Below are positions 45,073-54,455 of a stretch of 64,000 bases of DNA, in pieces; the first letter of the stretch is position 1; each line of letters opens with the position of its first letter. A model generated the notes under the pieces. It ran no database searches. It was not told the origin of the DNA and worked only from the letters and a program-made list of their open reading frames with translations. The translations under genes and the position numbers were made by a program. Source of the stretch: Pseudomonas sp. GL-B-19 (GTDB lineage: Bacteria; Pseudomonadota; Gammaproteobacteria; Pseudomonadales; Pseudomonadaceae); assembly GCF_019956415.1 (NCBI RefSeq), contig NZ_JAHBDK010000031.1, positions 62,001-126,000 on the forward strand, written 5' to 3'.

Positions 45073-47397
45073 TCAGAAGTGGAAGTTAGTGCTCAGCAAT
45101 GCCGTACGGCCCGCCGCCTGGTTGGCGAAGTGGGTCGAGAAGGCTTTGTCGTAATACGTTTCGTTGGTCAGGTTCTGCACGTTCAGTTGCAGGTCGACGT
45201 TTTTGCTCAGCTTGTAGGCCGCCATCGCGTCGTAACGAACGTAAGATTCAACCATGGTGGTGTTGGCCACGTTGCCGAATACATCGTCGACATAGAACGC
45301 ACCGCCACCGACAGTCAGCCTCGGCATGACCTGATAGGTCGTCCACACGCTGGCGCTGTTTTTCGGCGTGTTAGGCAGTTCGTTACCATCATTGACTGCA
45401 CCCAGCGGGCCGCCGTCGATTTGCTCGCTGTCCATGTAGGCGTAGCCGGCGAACACTTGCCATTTGTCGGTGATCCTGCCGGTGGCCGACAGCTCGACAC
45501 CTTGAACGCGGGTTTTGCCGACGTTTTCAAACGTCGTTGTGTTGACTTGAACGCGGGCGTTATCTTTTTCGGTGCGGAAGATATCGGCGGTCAGCGACAG
45601 CTGATCATTCATCAGGTCCCACTTGGTACCGATTTCGTAGTTCTTGGTGGTTTCCGGTTCCATGTCGCTTTTCAGCAGGTTGCCGTTGCGATCCGGTGTG
45701 CCACCCAACGGGTTGCCTTCCGCACCATCACCCAAGGTGTTGCCCGGTGGCGTGGCAGACGTCGCGTAGGACGCATAGATGCTGCCGTTTTCCGCCGGTT
45801 TGTACACAACGCCGAACTGACCGGTGACGAATTCGCTGGTGTCATCGCCCTTGGACGTGGTCACGCTGGAACCGTTGAAGGTTTTGTAGTCGGTGTCGAA
45901 ATGGTCGTAACGCAGACCCATGTTCAACAACCACTGCTGGGACAACTCCAGGGTGTCGAACACATACAACGCGTACGTATCGGCCTTGGTGTCGGTGCCG
46001 GCATAGTTACGCGAGATCGCACCGTTCCATGGATCGTTCGGGTTCGGGTTGGACAGCGATGTGCAGTTGTAACCGCTTGGTGCACCGATAATCGCAGGGT
46101 TGCAGTTGAAGCTTGGAGGAGGGGTTGTCGTCAGTGGCGTAGTGTCGGTGTTGACGTTGTACGAGGATTTCTGGCTCTCCTCGTGGGTGTACTCGATACC
46201 GGTGGAGTAGCTGTTCTTGAACCCGGCGATGTAGATGTCACCAAACAGATCGGTCTGGTTAGTCGTGGTCTCGGTGTTGCTGACCCGGGTGTTGGCCCGA
46301 CGCCAGACGGTGCCATTGTTGACGTTGCCCTTGCTGTCGTCCGGCTGGGTCAGGATGTAATCCTGCATGCTGGAACCGTGGCGCAAGGTGTTCTTGACGG
46401 TCATCGCGTCATTCAGATCGTGCTCGATGGCGAAGGTCGCGGTGTCGGTGCGGCCCTTGCGGAAGTCTCGGTCATTGAGGCCGTAGAAGTTTGTGCTGTC
46501 GCCGCCGTCGTCCGGTTTGTCCGGGTTGGATTTAGTGCGGGCAGCCGAACCTGCAGCCGGAATGGAGTAGGGAATGCCCGAATCCGGTGTGTCGTTATTT
46601 TCCAGATGGTAGTAATCGAGGTTGACGCGGGTGTCGGTGCCCAGGCCGAAAGCCAGCGATGGCGCAACGCCCCAGCGGTCGTAGTCGACGCTGTCACGGC
46701 CAGCGACGTTGCTTTCGTGGCTCAACAGGTTCAGACGGCCAGCGGTGGTGTCATTTAACTGATAGTTGCCGTCCACAGTGTAACGTTGGGTCTGGTCCGA
46801 ACCCCAGGTAAAACCACCATCAAACGAGTCACCCAAGTGGGCCTTTTTGCTCACCAGGTTGATGGTGCCGCCAGCAGCGCCACGGCCACCCATGGCCGAG
46901 TTCGGGCCTTTACTGACTTCAATCGATTCGACGGCGAAGATCTCGCGGCTCTGCGAACCGGTGTCGCGCACACCGTCCAGATAAGTATCGCCCTGCGCGT
47001 CGAAACCACGAATGAACGGACGGTCGCCTTGCGGGTTGCCACCTTCACCGGCACCGAAGGTGATGCCCGGAACGGTGCGCAGCGCGTCCTGCATATTGAG
47101 GGCGCCGGTGTCCTTGATGACTTGTTGCGGGATGACGGTGATCGAACGCGGAGTATCGACCAGCGGCGCTGTGTACTTGGATGAGGAGGCTTTTTCGACG
47201 AAGTAGGATGTCTCGTCCTGAGCCTCGCCAGTGATGGCGGTAGCGCCCAGCGACAGCACATTACTCGGTGCTTTTTCGTCGGCTTTTTCCGCCGCGAAAA
47301 CCATGTGGCCCGCAGAACCGGCAGTAATTGCCATGCCAATGGCCGATGCGAGCAAACGTGGTGAACTGACCGGTACGTGTGGTTGTTGACGCGACAT
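45073..47397 (-). CDS. piuA: TonB-dependent siderophore receptor (PiuA/Fiu-like)
   Basis: An outer-membrane gated channel for a ferric, probably catecholate, siderophore. The 774-residue product has a signal sequence (about 1-36, ending in AFA-type Ala), a plug domain (about 60-190: [35 protein letters not shown]) and a 22-strand barrel ending in an aromatic residue (NFHF). It is transcribed away from piuC with an AT-rich Fur-like site between. The name follows the piuABC gene order of P. aeruginosa, where PiuA takes up catechol-type siderophores; ligand specificity is not visible in the sequence. Confidence 0.88.
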   Translation of the reverse strand: MSRQQPHVPVSSPRLLASAIGMAITAGSAGHMVFAAEKADEKAPSNVLSLGATAITGEAQDETSYFVEKASSSKYTAPLVDTPRSITVIPQQVIKDTGALNMQDALRTVPGITFGAGEGGNPQGDRPFIRGFDAQGDTYLDGVRDTGSQSREIFAVESIEVSKGPNSAMGGRGAAGGTINLVSKKAHLGDSFDGGFTWGSDQTQRYTVDGNYQLNDTTAGRLNLLSHESNVAGRDSVDYDRWGVAPSLAFGLGTDTRVNLDYYHLENNDTPDSGIPYSIPAAGSAARTKSNPDKPDDGGDSTNFYGLNDRDFRKGRTDTATFAIEHDLNDAMTVKNTLRHGSSMQDYILTQPDDSKGNVNNGTVWRRANTRVSNTETTTNQTDLFGDIYIAGFKNSYSTGIEYTHEESQKSSYNVNTDTTPLTTTPPPSFNCNPAIIGAPSGYNCTSLSNPNPNDPWNGAISRNYAGTDTKADTYALYVFDTLELSQQWLLNMGLRYDHFDTDYKTFNGSSVTTSKGDDTSEFVTGQFGVVYKPAENGSIYASYATSATPPGNTLGDGAEGNPLGGTPDRNGNLLKSDMEPETTKNYEIGTKWDLMNDQLSLTADIFRTEKDNARVQVNTTTFENVGKTRVQGVELSATGRITDKWQVFAGYAYMDSEQIDGGPLGAVNDGNELPNTPKNSASVWTTYQVMPRLTVGGGAFYVDDVFGNVANTTMVESYVRYDAMAAYKLSKNVDLQLNVQNLTNETYYDKAFSTHFANQAAGRTALLSTNFHF

Positions 47398-47458
47398 TTT
47401 GAATTCCCCTCCCCAAGGATTTGAGGCCGCGGAATATAGGGTAGACGCGTATTTGTAT

Positions 47459-47482
47459 CAATTGCGAAACGTTATTATTTGC
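47459..47482. promoter_or_regulatory. Possible Fur box between piuA and piuC
   Basis: On the minus strand this reads GCAAATAATAACGTTTCGCA and continues AATTG. It is an imperfect match to Pseudomonas Fur sites of the AATGATAAcgATTCGCAATT type, 62-85 bp upstream of piuA. Iron control is expected for these genes, but the match is weak. Confidence 0.45.
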
Positions 47483-47605
47483 GAAGAATTTACATTCTTT
47501 ACAATTTTACCTTACGGTTTTTGGTGGTTCGTCCGTCGTGAGGGTTTTACAGAAGCAATAAGAATCAATACCATTAGCGCTCCTTTGATTTCAGGTGTCT
47601 TTGCC

Positions 47606-48286
47606 ATGCTGCTGCACATTCCCGGCTTGTTCGCGAAAGAAGAAGTGCAGCGCATTCGTGAGGCTCTGGAACAGGCCGATTGGGCGGACGGCAAGATCAC
47701 CGCCGGCTATCAGTCGGCCAAGGCCAAGCACAATCTACAGCTGCCTGAAGGTCATCCACTGGCCAAGGAAGTGGGAGCGGCGATGCTCGATCGGCTGTGG
47801 AAAAATCCGCTGTTCATGTCCGCCGCGTTACCGCACAAGGTTTTTCCTCCATTGCTGAATTGCTACACCGCCGGCGGCAGTTTCGATTTTCATATCGATA
47901 ACGCCGTACGCCAGCCCAAGGGCAGCATCGAGCGGGTGCGCACCGATCTTTCGGCGACGCTGTTCTTCAGCGAGCCTGCGGACTACGACGGCGGTGAACT
48001 GGAAATCCAGGACACCTTCGGCACGCAACGCGTGAAGCTGCCGGCGGGGGACATGGTTTTGTATCCCGGCACCAGCCTGCACAAGGTCAACGCCGTCACA
48101 CGCGGCACGCGTTACGCCTCGTTCTTCTGGACACAAAGTCTGGTGCGCGAAGACAGTCAGCGCGCGCTGCTGTTCGAGATGGACGGGGCGATCCAGCAGT
48201 TGACGCAGGACATGCCGGATCATCCTTCGTTGATTCGCCTCACCGGCACCTATCACAACTTGCTTCGCCGCTGGGTCGAGGTATGA
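47606..48286 (+). CDS. piuC: Fe(II)/2-oxoglutarate-dependent dioxygenase PiuC
   Basis: PiuC is an iron-regulated dioxygenase (PKHD-type hydroxylase) encoded beside PiuA; its substrate is unproven. The 226-residue product has the double-stranded beta-helix metal motif with His and Asp in [10 protein letters not shown], the distal His in TSLHKVNAV, and a 2-oxoglutarate-binding Arg downstream. ATG 47606 is chosen because it starts the conserved MLLHIPGLF; the open frame extends upstream into the AT-rich promoter. Its stop overlaps the next gene by 4 nt. Confidence 0.92.
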   Translation: MLLHIPGLFAKEEVQRIREALEQADWADGKITAGYQSAKAKHNLQLPEGHPLAKEVGAAMLDRLWKNPLFMSAALPHKVFPPLLNCYTAGGSFDFHIDNAVRQPKGSIERVRTDLSATLFFSEPADYDGGELEIQDTFGTQRVKLPAGDMVLYPGTSLHKVNAVTRGTRYASFFWTQSLVREDSQRALLFEMDGAIQQLTQDMPDHPSLIRLTGTYHNLLRRWVEV

Positions 48287-49050
48287 GTTATCAACTGCGC
48301 CGCGAGGAAGTCCTCGACGGTGATTCGCTCAAGGCCATGCTGGAGGAAAGCCCGGCGCGCGCAGCCCAGGCGATTTTGATGGCTGCTCGCGAAGGCGTAC
48401 TCGATGCTCAGGCCTTGCTGGGGCAGATTCTGCTGGATGGGAACGGCATCGCACAGGATCAGACGTTGGCGTTGCGCTGGTTCGTGATCGCCGCGCATGG
48501 CGGGCACCTGATGGCTCGCAACATGCTCGGGCGTTGTCATGAGCATGGGTGGGGTTGTGTGGCGGATGCTTCGGTTGCCGCACGGCATTACCGAATCGCG
48601 GCGCAGAGGGGGCTCGATTGGGCGATGTACAACTACGCCAACCTGCTGGCCACCGGGCGAGGAGTGGTCGAAGACCAGGCACAAGCGTTTAATCTCTATC
48701 GCCACGCGGCTGAATTGGGTCACGCGAAGTCGATGAACCTGTTGGGGCGCTATCTGGAGGAAGGGCGGGTGTGCCCCGCAGCTCAGGCAGCGGCCCGCGA
48801 CTGGTATCGACGTTCGGCGGTCGGTGGGGATTTCCGTGGGCAGTTCAGTTATGCCGCTGTGCTGGCCGAGGAAGGGAATGCCGAAGAGGCGTTGGCTTGG
48901 TTGCATAAAGCATTGGCCGGTGGAAATCTGAATTTCCTGCGGGTCGCGAGCAAGAGCTTGTCAAACGCTGAGAATCCACAATTTCGCGCACTGGCACCCG
49001 AATATGCCCAACGTGTTATCGAACTTGAGCGGCAACTGACACCGCTGTAA
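48283..49050 (+). CDS. Sel1-repeat (TPR-like) protein
   Basis: The 255-residue product is made of Sel1-like repeats, for example [55 protein letters not shown], spaced about 36 residues apart. Such repeats mediate protein-protein contacts. No signal peptide is seen. It is coupled to piuC by an ATGA overlap; the same piuC-Sel1 pairing occurs in P. aeruginosa, suggesting a joint role in iron-responsive physiology. The exact function is unknown. Confidence 0.88.
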   Translation: MSYQLRREEVLDGDSLKAMLEESPARAAQAILMAAREGVLDAQALLGQILLDGNGIAQDQTLALRWFVIAAHGGHLMARNMLGRCHEHGWGCVADASVAARHYRIAAQRGLDWAMYNYANLLATGRGVVEDQAQAFNLYRHAAELGHAKSMNLLGRYLEEGRVCPAAQAAARDWYRRSAVGGDFRGQFSYAAVLAEEGNAEEALAWLHKALAGGNLNFLRVASKSLSNAENPQFRALAPEYAQRVIELERQLTPL

Positions 49051-49059
49051 CGCAGACAC

Positions 49060-49090
49060 AAAAAAGCCCATGACACGTCATGGGCTTTTT
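49060..49090. terminator. Bidirectional terminator between the Sel1 gene and speC
   Basis: GCCCATGAC and GTCATGGGC form a 9-bp stem flanked by an A-run (left) and T-run (right), so it can terminate both convergent genes. Confidence 0.92.
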
Positions 49091-49108
49091 GATTTCTGCG
49101 TGTGGTTT

Positions 49109-50272
49109 TTACACGTAAAACGATTTCAACGGCGGGAAGCCATTGAACTCAACCGCGCTGTAACTGGTGGTGTACGCACCGGTCGACAACCAGTACAAAC
49201 GATCACCGATCGCCAGGTTCAGCGGCAGGCCGTATTTGTAGTTTTCATACATGATGTCGGCGCTGTCGCAGGTCGGGCCGGCGATGACCACTTCTTCCAT
49301 CTCGCCTTTCTTCTCGGTCCAGATCGGGAACTTGATGGCTTCGTCCATGGTTTCGATCAGGCCGGAGAACTTGCCCACATCCGTGTACACCCAGCGCTCG
49401 ACGGCGGTACGGGATTTACGCGCGACCAACACCACTTCGCTGACCAGGATGCCGGCGTTGGCGATCAGCGAACGGCCTGGTTCAAGGATGATTTCCGGCA
49501 AATCATCACCGAAGTCTTCCTTGAGGAAGCGGATGATTTCTTCGGCGTAGGTTTCCAGGCTGTTGGTGCGGGTGATGTAGTTGGCCGGGAAGCCGCCACC
49601 CATGTTGATCAGCTTGAGGTGAATGCCGTCTTCTTCCTTCAGACGCTCGAAGATCACTTTGACCTTGGCGATCGCTGCGTCCCAGACGCTGATGTCGCGC
49701 TGTTGCGAGCCGACGTGGAACGAGATGCCATAAGGCACCAGGCCCAGGTCACGGGCGAGGATCAGCAGGTCCATGGCCATGTCGGTCTGACAGCCGAATT
49801 TGCGCGACAAAGGCCAGTCAGCCGTGGTCGAGCCTTCGGTGAGGATGCGCACGTAGACTTTCGAACCCGGTGCAGCCTTGGCGATGTTGCGCAGGTCGGC
49901 TTCGGAGTCGGTGGCATACAGACGCACGCCCTTCTCGTAGAAGTAGCGAATGTCCTTGGATTTCTTGATGGTGTTGCCGTAGCTGATGCGATCCGGGCCG
50001 ACGCCCTGGTTCATCACTTTGTCGAGCTCGTAGATCGACGCGATGTCGAAGTTCGAGCCTTTCTCTTTGAGCAGGTCGATGATTTCGACGGCCGGGTTGG
50101 CCTTGACCGCGTAGTAGACCTTGGCGAATTCGAAACCGGCGCGCAGGTCGTCATAGGCCTGGCTGATCATCGCGGTGTCGATCACCACGAACGGGGTTTC
50201 TTGTTTGTCGGCGAAGGCCTTCATTTTGTTGAAGGTATCGCGCGCGAAATAGTCTTCGACGTTGATCGACAT
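49109..50272 (-). CDS. speC: Ornithine/lysine decarboxylase, PLP fold type III
   Basis: A pyridoxal-phosphate decarboxylase making putrescine (or cadaverine) for polyamine pools. The 387-residue alanine-racemase-fold enzyme has the PLP lysine in VYYAVKANP (near residue 55), the His in SFHVGSQQRD, the Gly-rich loop MGGGFP, EPGRSLIANAG, and the partner-site Cys in GPTCDSADIMYE. It belongs to the eukaryotic-type ODC group rather than the large fold I SpeC of E. coli. The start ATG 50272 has AGGAG 8 nt upstream. A promoter and terminator pair upstream suggests a leader or small RNA. Confidence 0.92.
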   Translation of the reverse strand: MSINVEDYFARDTFNKMKAFADKQETPFVVIDTAMISQAYDDLRAGFEFAKVYYAVKANPAVEIIDLLKEKGSNFDIASIYELDKVMNQGVGPDRISYGNTIKKSKDIRYFYEKGVRLYATDSEADLRNIAKAAPGSKVYVRILTEGSTTADWPLSRKFGCQTDMAMDLLILARDLGLVPYGISFHVGSQQRDISVWDAAIAKVKVIFERLKEEDGIHLKLINMGGGFPANYITRTNSLETYAEEIIRFLKEDFGDDLPEIILEPGRSLIANAGILVSEVVLVARKSRTAVERWVYTDVGKFSGLIETMDEAIKFPIWTEKKGEMEEVVIAGPTCDSADIMYENYKYGLPLNLAIGDRLYWLSTGAYTTSYSAVEFNGFPPLKSFYV

Positions 50273-50375
50273 GCTGGGAACTCCTACTGGCAAACTGAAA
50301 TTAACAATGGGTGCAAATGAACGTCCTCCGTATCCCCACTTTGGTTCGCCTACTTCCCAAGGCATGTCGCCGAAA

Positions 50376-50469
50376 GCAAAAAGGCCATGGGAATCGGTGC
50401 TTTCCCTTGGCCTTGCTGTCTCGTCGTCAGTACTTGAGCCGGATGGATCGTTTCCAGCATGGACGTTCG
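50376..50469 (-). ncRNA. Candidate ~95-nt small RNA or speC leader RNA
   Basis: The minus strand has a sigma-70-like promoter just upstream and a strong intrinsic terminator at the end: AAGGCCA/TGGCCTT and GGGAA/TTCCC stems at 50381-50414 with an 8-nt loop, then a T-rich tail. The transcript between them would be about 95 nt and contains no convincing ORF. It ends about 105 nt before the speC start, so it could be a free sRNA or the attenuated leader of speC. Confidence 0.55.
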
Positions 50470-50475
50470 GCGCGA

Positions 50476-50504
50476 ACTTTAGGGCGTGAGGGGCTTGAGA
50501 TCAA
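50476..50504 (-). promoter_or_regulatory. Sigma-70 promoter for the candidate sRNA/speC leader
   Basis: Minus-strand -35 TTGATC (50499-50504) and -10 TAAAGT (50476-50481) are separated by exactly 17 bp. The predicted start is near 50469. Confidence 0.55.
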
Positions 50505-50639
50505 CAAAAAATGTCGCGTTTTTACACGGTTCCGTCGTGCGGTCCCTGTCAGTTACTGATGTAACCGACCTGCATGACAGTGTGATGTTCCCGTTGGATG
50601 GGTATTTGAGGGGTGTCAGAGGGATTTGTGGTGCCCCCA

Positions 50640-50730
50640 ATCGCGGGCAAGCCTTGCTCCTACAAGTTTTGTGGCGTGCCAATTTCGTTTGCACGACACC
50701 AATCCCGTAGGAGCAAGGCTTGCCCGCGAT
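50640..50730. repeat. REP doublet (GGGCAAGC type) upstream of the speC leader
   Basis: Perfect 24-bp inverted arms (50640-50663 and 50707-50730), ATCGCGGGCAAGCCTTGCTC and its complement, enclose a 43-nt spacer. The family differs from the GAGCGAGC type. Confidence 0.9.
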
Positions 50731-50739
50731 GGCGTCAGA

Positions 50740-51897
50740 TCAGGCCAACGCAGTCTCGGCTGGCGAAACAATGCTGGTCTTGCCCCCACGGGACTTGCCA
50801 GAGCTCAAATACTCGGCAATCGACTCCTGAGTCACTTCACCCAGAAACACCCGCTCAGCATCCATCACCGGCAGCCACGAACGATTGAACTCGTACATGC
50901 GCGACAGCAGAATGCGCAAATGCTCGTCGTACGCCGCCGTGGCATTGAACTCACGCAGATACTGCGCGCAAGTCCCGGCCTGACGGTGCAAATCGCGGCG
51001 TCGCACATAGCCTAGAGCCTTGTTGTCTGCACAGGTCACCACGACGTATCGGCGGTCCAGTTCGTCCATCAACTCCAGCGCCTCGGCCACCGGCGTTTCC
51101 GGGCTGACCGACGGCGCGTTGTCCGCCGCGTCTTCGGCTTTCACCAGCAACAGACGCTTGAGCGTGCTGTCCTGGCCGACGAAGTTGCTGACGAAATCAT
51201 CCGCCGGGTGCGCCAGCAGGGTGTCCGGGTGATCGATCTGCAACAGTTTTCCGGCGCGGAAGATCGCAATCTTGTCGCCCAGCTTGATCGCTTCGTCGAT
51301 GTCGTGGCTGACCATGATCACGGTCTTGTTCAGCGCCCGCTGCATCTCGAAGAACTCGTTCTGAATCATCTCGCGGTTGATCGGGTCGACCGCGCCGAAC
51401 GGCTCATCCATCAGCAACAGCGGCGCATCCGCGGCCAACGCACGAATCACGCCGATCCGCTGCTGCTGACCGCCGGACAACTCACGCGGGTAGCGAGTCA
51501 GGTACTGCTTGGGTTCGAGCTTGATCATGCTCATCAACTCGCGGGCGCGGTCGTGGCATTTCTGTTTGTCCCAGCCCAGCAGGCGCGGAACGATGGTGAT
51601 GTTTTCCTCGATGGTCATGTTCGGGAACAGACCGATCTGCTGGATCACGTAGCCGATATTGCGACGCAAGGTCACTTCGTCGAGGTCGGTGGTGTCTTCG
51701 CCGTTGATCAGGATCTTGCCCGAGGTCGGTTTGATCAGTCGGTTGATCATCTTCAGCGTGGTGCTTTTGCCGCAGCCCGATGGCCCGAGGAACACACAGA
51801 TTTCGCCTTCATTGACGGTCAGGCTTACCGAGTCCACGGCTTTCACATCTTTGCCGTTGCTTTGGAAGGTCTTGCTGAGGTTTTGAAGTTCGATCAT
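50740..51897 (-). CDS. Osmoprotectant/quaternary-amine ABC transporter ATPase with CBS domains (OpuCA-like)
   Basis: The ATPase of an importer for compounds such as glycine betaine, carnitine or choline. The 385-residue product has Walker A GPSGCGKST, Q-loop VIQQIGLFPN, signature LSGGQQQR, Walker B LLLMDEPFGAVD and the switch His in MVSHDIDEA. Two C-terminal CBS domains (about 255-370) are typical of OpuCA/OpuAA and may sense ionic strength or nucleotides. It is last in a permease-SBP-permease-ATPase operon. A 268-bp inverted-repeat element separates its start from the preceding permease. ATG 51897 has no clear ribosome binding site. Confidence 0.92.
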   Translation of the reverse strand: MIELQNLSKTFQSNGKDVKAVDSVSLTVNEGEICVFLGPSGCGKSTTLKMINRLIKPTSGKILINGEDTTDLDEVTLRRNIGYVIQQIGLFPNMTIEENITIVPRLLGWDKQKCHDRARELMSMIKLEPKQYLTRYPRELSGGQQQRIGVIRALAADAPLLLMDEPFGAVDPINREMIQNEFFEMQRALNKTVIMVSHDIDEAIKLGDKIAIFRAGKLLQIDHPDTLLAHPADDFVSNFVGQDSTLKRLLLVKAEDAADNAPSVSPETPVAEALELMDELDRRYVVVTCADNKALGYVRRRDLHRQAGTCAQYLREFNATAAYDEHLRILLSRMYEFNRSWLPVMDAERVFLGEVTQESIAEYLSSGKSRGGKTSIVSPAETALA

Positions 51898-51910
51898 TTC
51901 AGGAGTCCAG

Positions 51911-52178
51911 GTAGGGGGTGTTCGCCGCAAATGGCGGAGCGCGTTGGAGCTGTGATCCCGCCGGGCAAGGCGTGGGACGCAGGAAATGTCGTTTCCTTTT
52001 CAAGTCCCACAACGCAGCCCGGCGGGATCACAGCTCCAACCCGGAGGGCCGTGCCCCACAAAGCGCAATCCGTCGTTGCTCGTCGTTCATTTGAAGAAAC
52101 CAAATCTCTCTCCTCGCGCCTAGTCTTGCGCTTTGTGGGGCGACGGCGCGCCCGCCATTTGCGGCGAACACCCCCTAC
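51911..52178. mobile_element. 268-bp MITE-like element with nested inverted repeats in the osmoprotectant operon
   Basis: Perfect 27-bp terminal inverted repeats (51911-51937, 52152-52178; outer end GTAGGGGGTGTTCGCC) enclose two hairpins. One has arms 51944-51966/52017-52039 (23 bp), extended by GTGGGAC/GTCCCAC and AGGAAA/TTTCCT. The other has arms 52053-52068/52126-52141 (16 bp). No transposase is inside and no clear target duplication is seen. Removing it exactly makes the permease frame end ACT GGA CTC CTG AAA TGA, with ATGA overlapping the ATPase start; this is strong evidence for insertion. Confidence 0.8.
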
Positions 52179-52812
52179 TCGTCAGCGTGCGTTGCAGCCA
52201 TTGCAGAAGCAGGTCGGCGAAGATGGCCAGGAGGCTGACCAGCACGGCGCCGACGATCAGCATCGACATGTCGCTGCGGCTGATGGAAGCGAGAATGAGT
52301 ACACCGAGGCCACCGGCGCCGATGGTCGCGGCGATGGTCATGACACCGATGTTCATGACCACGGCGGTGCGCACACCGGCGAGGATCACTGGCACCGCGA
52401 TCGGTAGTTCGACCATGCGCAGGCGCTGGCCGAAGGTCATGCCGATGCCGCGCGCGGCTTCGCGAATACCCGGTTCGACACCGGTCAGGGCGAGGTAGGT
52501 GTTACGCATGATCGGCAGCAGCGAGTACAGAAACACTGCGGTGATCGCCGGCATCGGACCGAGGCCCTGGCCGAATTTGGAGTAGAACGGCAGCAGCAGG
52601 CCGAACAACGCAATCGACGGCACGGTCAGCAACACCGTGGCGCTGGCCTGCAACGGGCCGGCGAGTGTCGGGAAACGCGTCATCAGGATGCCTAGCGGCA
52701 CGCCGACCACGATCGCCAACGTCACAGCGATGCCGACGAGGGTGATGTGTTGCCAGGTCAGGTGCAACACCAATGGCCAGTCGAGATGGGAAAAGGCGTT
52801 CAGAAATTCCAT
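52120..52812 (-). CDS. Osmoprotectant ABC transporter permease (OpuCB-like), altered C-terminus
   Basis: An inner-membrane permease with about five to six helices and the EAA loop (GIREAARGIGMTFGQRLRMVELP) that contacts the ATPase. The 230-residue product matches the family up to LLQWLQRTLT; the last 19 residues (SRGCSPQMAG...) are encoded by the inverted-repeat element, which supplies a new stop. The core is intact, so the protein is probably functional. It lies 12 nt after the binding-protein gene. Confidence 0.92.
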   Translation of the reverse strand: MEFLNAFSHLDWPLVLHLTWQHITLVGIAVTLAIVVGVPLGILMTRFPTLAGPLQASATVLLTVPSIALFGLLLPFYSKFGQGLGPMPAITAVFLYSLLPIMRNTYLALTGVEPGIREAARGIGMTFGQRLRMVELPIAVPVILAGVRTAVVMNIGVMTIAATIGAGGLGVLILASISRSDMSMLIVGAVLVSLLAIFADLLLQWLQRTLTSRGCSPQMAGAPSPHKAQD

Positions 52813-52824
52813 GTCTTTTCCTCC

Positions 52825-53718
52825 TTATTTAATGGGATGTTGGCGCAGGAAATCGGCGGCAACGGATGACGGGCTTTGGTGATCGACATCGACCCGCGCG
52901 TTGAGCTGGCGCATGGTTTCGTCGTCGAACAGTTCGGCCAGCGGCTTGAGTTCTTCGGCGAGTTTCGGATGGGCGTCGAGGTACACCTGGCGCACGACTG
53001 GTGCGGCGGTGTAGTCGGGGAAGTAGTGCTTGTCGTCTTCGAGCAGTTTCAGCTTGAAGGCGTTCAATCGACCGTCAGTGGTGTAGACCAGACCGGCAAA
53101 TACCTGGCCGTTGCGCAGGGCGGTGTAGACCAAACCAGCATCCATTTGCCGGATGTTTTTGCGCGTCAGGTTCATGCCGTAGAGGTCGACCATGCCGTTC
53201 AGACCGTCGGAACGGTTGGCGAACTCGGTGTCCAGCGCGACCAGGTGATTCTGTTTCTGCTCAGCCTGCAACACCGTGTTCAGCTCGCTGATGCTGTTGA
53301 TCTGTGGATAGGCCTTCGCGGTTTTTTCCGGCAGGGCCAGGGCGTAGGTGTTGCTGAACTTCGACGGGGTCAGCCAGACGAGGCCTTTTTTCGCGTCGAG
53401 TTCTTTCACCTTGGCGTAGGACTGGGCGCTGTCGAGTTTTTCCGTGATGTGGTTGTAAGCCACCAGCGACACGCCGGTGTATTCCCACATCAAATCCAGC
53501 TGGCCACTTTCGTGGGCGCTGCGAGCGAGGTTGCTGCCCAGTCCGCCGGTCACCTGAGTGTCGTAACCCTTGGTGCGCAGGTATTGGGAGGTGATTTCCG
53601 CCAGCAGGGTTTGTTCGGTGAACACCCGCGCGCCGATGCGGATCACCGGTTTTTCAGCGGCTTGGGCAAATCCTGCGAACAGCAGGACGCAGCCTAGTAA
53701 CAAGCTAATACTTTTCAT
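52825..53718 (-). CDS. Osmoprotectant ABC transporter substrate-binding protein (OpuCC/OsmF-like)
   Basis: A periplasmic receptor of the OpuAC family for quaternary amines. The 297-residue product has a signal peptide (MKSISLLLGCVLLFAGFAQA) and the mature start EKPVIRIGARVFTEQTLLAEI; the region GSNLARSAHESGQLDLMWEYTG is typical. ATG 53718 after AAAGGAAA is chosen; a longer open frame upstream overlaps the permease gene. It lies between two permease genes in one operon. Confidence 0.92.
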   Translation of the reverse strand: MKSISLLLGCVLLFAGFAQAAEKPVIRIGARVFTEQTLLAEITSQYLRTKGYDTQVTGGLGSNLARSAHESGQLDLMWEYTGVSLVAYNHITEKLDSAQSYAKVKELDAKKGLVWLTPSKFSNTYALALPEKTAKAYPQINSISELNTVLQAEQKQNHLVALDTEFANRSDGLNGMVDLYGMNLTRKNIRQMDAGLVYTALRNGQVFAGLVYTTDGRLNAFKLKLLEDDKHYFPDYTAAPVVRQVYLDAHPKLAEELKPLAELFDDETMRQLNARVDVDHQSPSSVAADFLRQHPIK

Positions 53719-53738
53719 GAAATTTCCTTTGCCGAGGC

Positions 53739-54455
53739 TTAAGACGGGCGCAAGCCGCGTTCGAGCCAGAGGCGGCTGGCGAGTGTCACCAGACCGTCGA
53801 GCAGCAAGGCCAGCAGGGCGGTGCAGGCCGCGCCGAGCAGCAATTGCGGCTGATTGTTCAGGGCGATGCCGGGGAAAATCAGGCTGCCCAGACTGTTGGC
53901 GCCGATCAGGAATGCCAGCGGTGCCGTGCCGACGTTGATCGCCAGCGCCACGCGCACGCCGCCAATGATGATCGGCACCGCGTTCGGCAACTCGACTCGC
54001 CACAGCACTTGAGTCGGGGTCATGCCGATGCCGACGGCGGCTTCTTTCAGTGAACCCTGAACGTTTTTCAGGCCTTCATAGGTGTTGCGCACGATCGGCA
54101 ACAGCGAGGCGAGGAACAGGGCGAAGATTGCAGGGCCGCTACCGATGCCGAGGATGCCCAGGGCGATGGCCAGTACGGCAAGAGGCGGCACGGTGTTGCC
54201 GATGTTGAAGAGCTGCATGAAGCGTTCAGCGCGTCCCACCATGGTCGGACGGCTGAGGAAGATGCCGGCGGGGATACCCACAACAAGGGCAGCCAGCATG
54301 GAAGCGAGGACGAGAATCAGATGAGCTTGCAGGTAAAACAACAAATCGTCGCGGTAATGTTCGATCGTGTTGATGCCAATCCAATGGACCAGCAGGGCCA
54401 GAAGGGCGACGACAACCGCTCCTCCTATCAGCCCTTTGCCATAGCGAATAGCCAC
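53739..54455 (-). CDS. Osmoprotectant ABC transporter permease, first gene of operon
   Basis: The second membrane subunit. The 238-residue product has about six helices and the EAA-type loop GSLKEAAVGIGMTPTQVLWRVELP. GTG 54455 is preferred because AAAGGAG lies 7 nt upstream; an upstream ATG at 54509 lacks this. Two distinct permeases plus one SBP and one CBS-ATPase match OpuC-type operons. The upstream leader contains a hairpin and then a REPIN. Confidence 0.92.
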   Translation of the reverse strand: MAIRYGKGLIGGAVVVALLALLVHWIGINTIEHYRDDLLFYLQAHLILVLASMLAALVVGIPAGIFLSRPTMVGRAERFMQLFNIGNTVPPLAVLAIALGILGIGSGPAIFALFLASLLPIVRNTYEGLKNVQGSLKEAAVGIGMTPTQVLWRVELPNAVPIIIGGVRVALAINVGTAPLAFLIGANSLGSLIFPGIALNNQPQLLLGAACTALLALLLDGLVTLASRLWLERGLRPS

